Shown in pieces: positions 9,242 to 17,257 of a stretch of DNA of 17,257 nucleotides. The DNA comes from Thiobacillaceae bacterium (lineage in GTDB: Bacteria; Pseudomonadota; Gammaproteobacteria; Burkholderiales; Thiobacillaceae): contig JAHENE010000010.1 in assembly GCA_024643305.1 (NCBI GenBank), positions 1-17,257 of the forward strand, written 5' to 3'. The notes under the pieces are model-generated. The model was not told where the DNA came from. It did no database searches and saw only the letters and a program-made list of their open reading frames with translations. A program made the translations under genes and the position numbers. The first letter of the stretch is position 1. Each line of letters begins with the position of its first letter.

Positions 9242-10054
9242 ATGTTTATCCCTCTTTTGCCTCCCCGTCCTGCCGACAGCCATAAGGGCATGTTTGGTCA
9301 TATTGGTTTGATCGGTGGCGCGCCAGGCACCGTTGGCGCGCTTTTGCTGGCCGGACGGGCGGCATTGGCCAGCGGCGCAGGAATGGTGACCCTGGGCATG
9401 GTGGATGAAAACGTGCGCGTTGATTTTGCAGCACCTGAAATGATGTTTTCTCCATCCGACAGCCTGGTTTCCGATCTGGGCCTTTCAGTATTGGCTATCG
9501 GTCCCGGCCTTGGGCAGTCGCGCCAGGCCTACGACTTGATGCAGGCAGCGCTGTTTCACCCTGCCTTGCTGGTGATCGATGCGGATGGCCTCAATCTGAT
9601 TGCCCGGCGCAATGATCTGGCTTACCTGTGTGCGCGAAGAGCGGCGCATACCTTGCTCACCCCCCATCCGGGCGAAGCAGCGCGTCTGCTTGAAGTCAGC
9701 AACGAGGACATTCAGGCAAACCGCGAGCTGGCGGCACGGGAACTGGCAAAACGTTTCAATGCCCTGGTGGCGCTAAAAGGGGCGGGGACGGTGCTGGCAA
9801 GCCCGGGGGGCGAGGTCGAAATCAACAAGACCGGCAATCCTTCGCTAAGCGCGCCCGGCATGGGCGATGTACTGACAGGGATCATGGCCGCTTTTGCCGC
9901 GCGCGCCCTACCTTGGGAGGCGCTGAAACAATCCGTCTGGCTGCACGGCCAGGCAGCGGACGATGCCCTTGGGGAAGGGCGCGGTGTCGAAGGACTGACC
10001 GCCTCAGAACTGATCGGTTACGCGCGTCGCCGCCTGAATGCCTGCGCGTCCTGA
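9242..10054 (+). CDS. nnrD: ADP-dependent NAD(P)H-hydrate dehydratase (stand-alone)
   Basis: This repair enzyme dehydrates the S form of damaged, hydrated NADH or NADPH back to the active cofactor, using ADP. The 270-aa protein is one carbohydrate-kinase-like (YjeF C-terminal) domain. Motifs in order are SHKGMFGHIGLIGG (13-26), AIGPGLGQ (85-92), VIDADGLNLI (111-120), LLTPHPGEAARLLE (138-151), LKGAGTV (178-184) and the nucleotide-binding GMGDVLTG (206-213, catalytic Asp209). In many bacteria this domain is fused behind the NAD(P)HX epimerase domain (NnrE). Here the N-terminal half is missing, since the chain begins directly at the kinase-like domain, so an epimerase would have to be encoded elsewhere. 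The ATG start has no good Shine-Dalgarno. The gene stands alone on the plus strand, divergent from the Cys-rich gene and convergent with galU. Confidence 0.95.
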   Translation: MFIPLLPPRPADSHKGMFGHIGLIGGAPGTVGALLLAGRAALASGAGMVTLGMVDENVRVDFAAPEMMFSPSDSLVSDLGLSVLAIGPGLGQSRQAYDLMQAALFHPALLVIDADGLNLIARRNDLAYLCARRAAHTLLTPHPGEAARLLEVSNEDIQANRELAARELAKRFNALVALKGAGTVLASPGGEVEINKTGNPSLSAPGMGDVLTGIMAAFAARALPWEALKQSVWLHGQAADDALGEGRGVEGLTASELIGYARRRLNACAS

Positions 10055-10066
10055 TAATGGGCCCAC

Positions 10067-10109
10067 AACAACCAGAAACATAAACAGTCGCTTTATGTTT
10101 CTGGTTGTT
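10067..10109. terminator. Long perfect hairpin between convergent nnrD and galU
   Basis: Arms of 18 bp (10067-10084 and 10092-10109) are perfectly complementary around the 7-nt loop CAGTCGC. The stem is AT-rich and begins with AA and ends with TT, so it could stop transcription from both sides, although the U-runs are short. It lies 12 bp after the nnrD stop and 4 bp before the galU stop. A terminator is the best reading; a processed mRNA 3' end is an alternative. Confidence 0.75.
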
Positions 10110-10113
10110 TGAA

Positions 10114-10983
10114 TCAACAGAAACGGTTCTTGAGATATGAGGAAAACTCTTCTCTTACTTCGGGATGTTTCATGGCGTACTCAACAGTGGCTTGCAGGTA
10201 GCCCAGCTTGCTGCCGCAGTCGTAACGCACACCGTCAAACGCATAGGCCAGAACCTGTTGTTCCTGTAACAATGCTGCAATGGCGTCAGTAAGCTGCAAC
10301 TCGCCCCCGGCCCCAGGTTTGAGGTTCTCGATAAAGTGAAAAATGCGCGGCGTCAGGATGTAGCGTCCGACCACCCCCAATGTGGACGGCGCAACTTCCG
10401 GTTTGGGTTTCTCGACAATGGCATTTACCCGCGACACACGCTCGCTCATGGTGCTGACGTCAACAATACCGTAAGACGCGGTTTCTTCGCGCGCGACCTG
10501 CTGTACGCCCAGCACCGAGCACTGGTAATAGTCGTACTGATCGACCATCTGCTTCATCACCGGCGGTTTGCCGTCGATAAGATCATCTGCAAGAATCACT
10601 GCAAAGGGTTCATTGCCAATAACAGGTTTGGCACAAAGCACGGCATGCCCCAGACCCAGCGCCTCGGCCTGGCGGATGTAGATGAAATTGATGCCGGATG
10701 GCCGAATGGACTGCACTAGTTCAAGCACCTTGTTCTTGCCACGTGTTTCCAGTTCGGTTTCCAGCTCATAGGCTTTGTCGAAATGATCCTCTACCGTTCG
10801 CTTGGTACGGCTGCTGATGAAGATGATGTCGGTCATGCCAGCGTCTATTGCCTCTTCCACGGCATACTGGATCAGCGGCTTGTCGACGATAGGCAGCATC
10901 TCCTTGGGGCTTGCCTTGGTGGCAGGCAGGAAGCGCGTGCCAAGACCGGCAACGGGAAACACCGCCTTGGTTACTTTATTCAT
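10114..10983 (-). CDS. galU: UTP-glucose-1-phosphate uridylyltransferase
   Basis: The enzyme makes UDP-glucose from UTP and glucose-1-phosphate, feeding LPS core, exopolysaccharide and other glycans. The 289-aa length is normal for bacterial GalU. The nucleotidyltransferase signature is at the N-terminus ([18 protein letters not shown], then [19 protein letters not shown]). It is followed by [11 protein letters not shown] with the metal/UTP-binding Asp pair, [30 protein letters not shown] and YDCGSKLGY. The ATG at 10983 has AAGGGA seven bases upstream. The start overlaps the stop of a 36-codon ORF (ATGA) whose N-terminus resembles GalU itself. The gene is last in the minus-strand run that begins with pyrG. 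Confidence 0.98.
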   Translation of the reverse strand: MNKVTKAVFPVAGLGTRFLPATKASPKEMLPIVDKPLIQYAVEEAIDAGMTDIIFISSRTKRTVEDHFDKAYELETELETRGKNKVLELVQSIRPSGINFIYIRQAEALGLGHAVLCAKPVIGNEPFAVILADDLIDGKPPVMKQMVDQYDYYQCSVLGVQQVAREETASYGIVDVSTMSERVSRVNAIVEKPKPEVAPSTLGVVGRYILTPRIFHFIENLKPGAGGELQLTDAIAALLQEQQVLAYAFDGVRYDCGSKLGYLQATVEYAMKHPEVREEFSSYLKNRFC

Positions 10984-11090
10984 TTCAACTTCCCTTCAAG
11001 GCGGTTTTTAGTACAGGCCAACTTGCTCGGCAAGTGAAGGCCACCAAGTGAGCGGCCTGAACCAAACACGGCTTTAGTTACTCTCTGCAT
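10980..11090 (-). CDS. Small ORF upstream of galU; GalU-like N-terminus, leader or gene remnant
   Basis: A 36-codon ORF lies between ligA and galU. Its start is MQRVTKAVF, against MNKVTKAVF in GalU: 7 of 9 residues identical. Where these residues match, several codons differ only at the third base (ACT/ACC, AAA/AAG, GCC/GCG). After that the likeness fades; an LP-K-A pattern at residues 20-25 may reflect GalU's LPATKA. It has a good ribosome binding site (AAGGA, 11097-11101, 6-nt spacer). Its TGA overlaps the galU ATG as ATGA, so ribosomes finishing it could restart on galU. It lacks the rest of the nucleotidyltransferase, so it cannot be an enzyme. It is either a decayed partial duplicate of galU or a short coupled leader. 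Whether it is translated is unknown. Confidence 0.45.
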   Translation of the reverse strand: MQRVTKAVFGSGRSLGGLHLPSKLACTKNRLEGKLK

Positions 11091-11136
11091 TAAATATCCT
11101 TCTGCGCTCCTGATTGACCATGCAATCCGGTGCCTC

Positions 11137-14378
<3,242 letters not shown>

Positions 14379-14419
14379 GGGCGCCCCTTAGTTCGAATCA
14401 CATCCCAAAGCCTTGCTGC

Positions 14420-14722
14420 CTACTTTTTTTCGGGTTCACTGGTTGCCGTAGCCGGTACCACCCGAACAAACACTTCTTCAGACCGGATCATACCTAACTC
14501 AGCCCTGGCACGCTCCTCGATGGCGTCACGCGCCTCCTTGAGATCGCGCACTTCTGCCGAAATAGTCTGATTGCGTTCGCTCAATTTCCCATTCAGTTCC
14601 TGTTGCTTCACGACTTCCCCACTCTGGCTCCACACTTTGAACCAGCCACCCTCGCCAAACCAAAGGGGATATTGCAGCAAAACAATCAGCGCAATGAGGA
14701 GCGGCGTGAGCCAGCGCATCAT
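14420..14722 (-). CDS. ftsB: Cell division protein FtsB
   Basis: FtsB is a small bitopic divisome protein that forms the FtsQLB complex and signals activation of septal peptidoglycan synthesis. The 100-aa protein has one N-terminal membrane span (about 4-20), a periplasmic coiled coil (about 35-75) and the family's RARAELGMIRSEEVF motif (71-85), followed by a variable charged tail. Two ATG codons are adjacent (14722 and 14719); the first is used here, and the ribosome binding site is weak (GAG). The gene lies 16 bp after eno. The eno-ftsB pair is widely conserved in proteobacteria and supports the call despite the short sequence. Confidence 0.93.
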   Translation of the reverse strand: MMRWLTPLLIALIVLLQYPLWFGEGGWFKVWSQSGEVVKQQELNGKLSERNQTISAEVRDLKEARDAIEERARAELGMIRSEEVFVRVVPATATSEPEKK

Positions 14723-14738
14723 TCAGCGCTCACAGGCA

Positions 14739-16025
<1,287 letters not shown>

Positions 16026-16029
16026 TTAT

Positions 16030-16034
16030 TCCTT
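16030..16034 (-). promoter_or_regulatory. Shine-Dalgarno supporting the eno TTG start
   Basis: AAGGA on the minus strand with a 7-nt A-rich spacer to TTG at 16020-16022. No in-frame ATG or GTG is possible upstream because of the TAA at 16026-16028. Confidence 0.8.
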
Positions 16035-16040
16035 AAATTT

Positions 16041-16070
16041 CAGATACACACAGAGGCCGCAGGATGACAA
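16041..16070 (-). promoter_or_regulatory. Possible internal promoter before eno
   Basis: TTGTCA (16065-16070, 5 of 6 to the -35 consensus) and TATCTG (16041-16046, 3 of 6 to the -10 consensus) are 18 bp apart in the 69-bp kdsA-eno gap. The gap is wide for this tightly packed run, and enolase usually needs high expression, so a separate promoter is plausible but unproven. Confidence 0.3.
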
Positions 16071-16091
16071 GCGGACAATTTCCCAAAGAGC

Positions 16092-16952
16092 TTACTCCCC
16101 AGCCTCTGTCTCAACATTCAACAATTTGTTCTCGATAAAACCACGCTGTTTTACCAACGCATCTATTTCTTTTAATGTCTCCAGCAATTCTTTCATCAAG
16201 TGTAACGGCCAGGCATTGGGGCCGTCGGACAATGCGCACTCCGGATTAGGGTGGGTTTCAGCAAAGAGGCCGGCAACGCCAACCGCAACAGCTGCACGTG
16301 CCAGTACCGGCACAAACTCGCGCTGGCCACCGCTCTTTTCGCCCATGCCACCGGGCTGCTGTACGGAATGGGTGGCGTCGAACACGACCGGGCAGCCGCT
16401 TTCGCGCATGATTGCCAGCCCACGCATATCGGAAACCAGTGTGTTGTAACCGAAACTTACGCCGCGTTCACACACCATGATCTGGCCGTTGCCGGTGGCC
16501 TTGGCCTTGTCCACCACATTCTTCATATCCCACGGGGCCAGGAACTGGCCCTTCTTGATATTGACCGGTTTTCCGGCGCGGGCAACGTTCTGAATGAAAT
16601 TGGTCTGACGGCACAGAAAAGCCGGGGTCTGCAAAACATCTACCACCGACGCGACTTCATCCAGCGGCGTGTCTTCGTGCACATCGGTCAGAACCGGCAC
16701 ACCGATTTTTTTCTTCACTTCGGACAGGATGCGCAAACCCTCTTCCATGCCGGGGCCGCGGAAAGATTTGGTGGAGGATCGGTTTGCCTTGTCGAATGAC
16801 GACTTGTAGATGAACGGCACATTCAGCGCCGCACACATTTCCTTCAAGGCACCGGCTGTGTCCATGGCAAGTTGCTCGGACTCGATGACACAGGGGCCGG
16901 CAATCAAAAACAGCGGCTTGTCCAAACCAACTTCGAATCCACAAAGCTTCAT
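16092..16952 (-). CDS. kdsA: 2-dehydro-3-deoxyphosphooctonate aldolase (Kdo-8-phosphate synthase)
   Basis: Condenses PEP with arabinose-5-phosphate to Kdo-8-phosphate, the committed step toward the Kdo sugar of LPS, so the host has an LPS outer membrane. The 286-aa length is typical. Visible motifs are [10 protein letters not shown] near the N-terminus, [63 protein letters not shown] and [16 protein letters not shown]. Cys21, in AGPC, sits where the metal-dependent class has its metal-binding cysteine and the E. coli metal-free enzyme has Asn; this points to the metal-dependent class, by recall rather than alignment. The ATG overlaps the pyrG stop (ATGA), with AAGGTG five bases upstream inside pyrG, so translation is probably coupled. 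Confidence 0.97.
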   Translation of the reverse strand: MKLCGFEVGLDKPLFLIAGPCVIESEQLAMDTAGALKEMCAALNVPFIYKSSFDKANRSSTKSFRGPGMEEGLRILSEVKKKIGVPVLTDVHEDTPLDEVASVVDVLQTPAFLCRQTNFIQNVARAGKPVNIKKGQFLAPWDMKNVVDKAKATGNGQIMVCERGVSFGYNTLVSDMRGLAIMRESGCPVVFDATHSVQQPGGMGEKSGGQREFVPVLARAAVAVGVAGLFAETHPNPECALSDGPNAWPLHLMKELLETLKEIDALVKQRGFIENKLLNVETEAGE

Positions 16953-17257
16953 GCTGCCACCTTATCTCTGGCTGCCTGCTTCGCAATGGCCGCCAGGACA
17001 AATGCCTTAAAAAGGGGATGTCCGGTACGCGGGTTGCTGGTGAATTCCGGATGGAACTGGCAGCCCACAAACCAGGGATGCACGTCCTGCGGCAACTCGA
17101 CCATTTCACACAGATCGGTGCCGGGCGCGCGACCTGCAACGACCAGACCTTTTTCTTCAAGCGTCGCCAGCAGTCCGTTGTCGACTTCATAGCGATGGCG
17201 GTGGCGTTCCATGATTTCGGGTTGACCATACACTTGGCGCGCCAGCGAACCCTCCTT
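16949..17257 (-). CDS. pyrG: CTP synthase, C-terminal part
   Basis: The last 102 codons of CTP synthase, which aminates UTP to CTP using glutamine; the rest lies beyond the right edge. The visible part is the end of the class I glutamine amidotransferase domain. It contains [10 protein letters not shown] and the catalytic His/Glu pair in [12 protein letters not shown], followed by [12 protein letters not shown] and a short basic tail. The nucleophilic Cys and the synthase domain are outside the window. The frame is open to the edge ([12 protein letters not shown]), so the GTG at 17233 is internal and not a start. The pyrG-kdsA-eno order is a well-known proteobacterial cluster. Confidence 0.97.
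   Translation of the reverse strand, partial: KEGSLARQVYGQPEIMERHRHRYEVDNGLLATLEEKGLVVAGRAPGTDLCEMVELPQDVHPWFVGCQFHPEFTSNPRTGHPLFKAFVLAAIAKQAARDKVAA

Overview
The window is a stretch of ordinary chromosome, almost all of it conserved housekeeping genes, from a Gram-negative proteobacterium. Three things suggest a betaproteobacterium, possibly of the Nitrosomonadales type: moderately high GC, the gene order pyrG-kdsA-eno-ftsB followed by zipA-ligA, and a long beta-type ZipA with an acidic linker. This placement is inferred from gene order and protein character; no search was run. I see no mobile element, CRISPR array, rRNA or tRNA gene, and no evident defence or biosynthetic island.

Left end (1-1925). 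The C-terminal part of an FAD/NAD(P)-dependent oxidoreductase runs in from the left edge. It converges on a DUF302 gene across a perfect bidirectional terminator. Upstream of DUF302 on the minus strand is a small membrane-anchored coiled-coil protein that I do not recognise.

Central left (1990-8778). Two large minus-strand genes: ppc (PEP carboxylase, anaplerotic oxaloacetate) and purL (one-chain FGAM synthase, purine synthesis). Their catalytic motifs are intact.

Middle (8779-10113). A small Cys-rich, probably zinc-binding, protein of 74 aa is divergent from a stand-alone NAD(P)H-hydrate dehydratase (nnrD). The 70-bp divergent region carries a perfect 7+7 bp palindrome that overlaps the best -35 element for nnrD. 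nnrD and galU converge on an 18-bp perfect hairpin.

Right half (10114-17257). A co-oriented minus-strand run reads pyrG (partial)-kdsA-eno-ftsB-zipA-ligA-[small ORF]-galU. It joins CTP synthesis, Kdo and UDP-glucose supply for the envelope, glycolysis, two divisome membrane proteins and NAD-dependent DNA ligase. Spacing is tight: pyrG/kdsA overlap at ATGA, eno/ftsB are 16 bp apart and zipA/ligA 5 bp apart.

The most interesting unexplained item is a 36-codon ORF with a good ribosome binding site between ligA and galU. Its first nine residues match the GalU N-terminus at 7 of 9 positions, and its stop codon overlaps the galU start (ATGA). It looks like either a decayed partial duplicate of galU or a translationally coupled leader. 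Enolase also starts with TTG, which the sequence fixes unambiguously.
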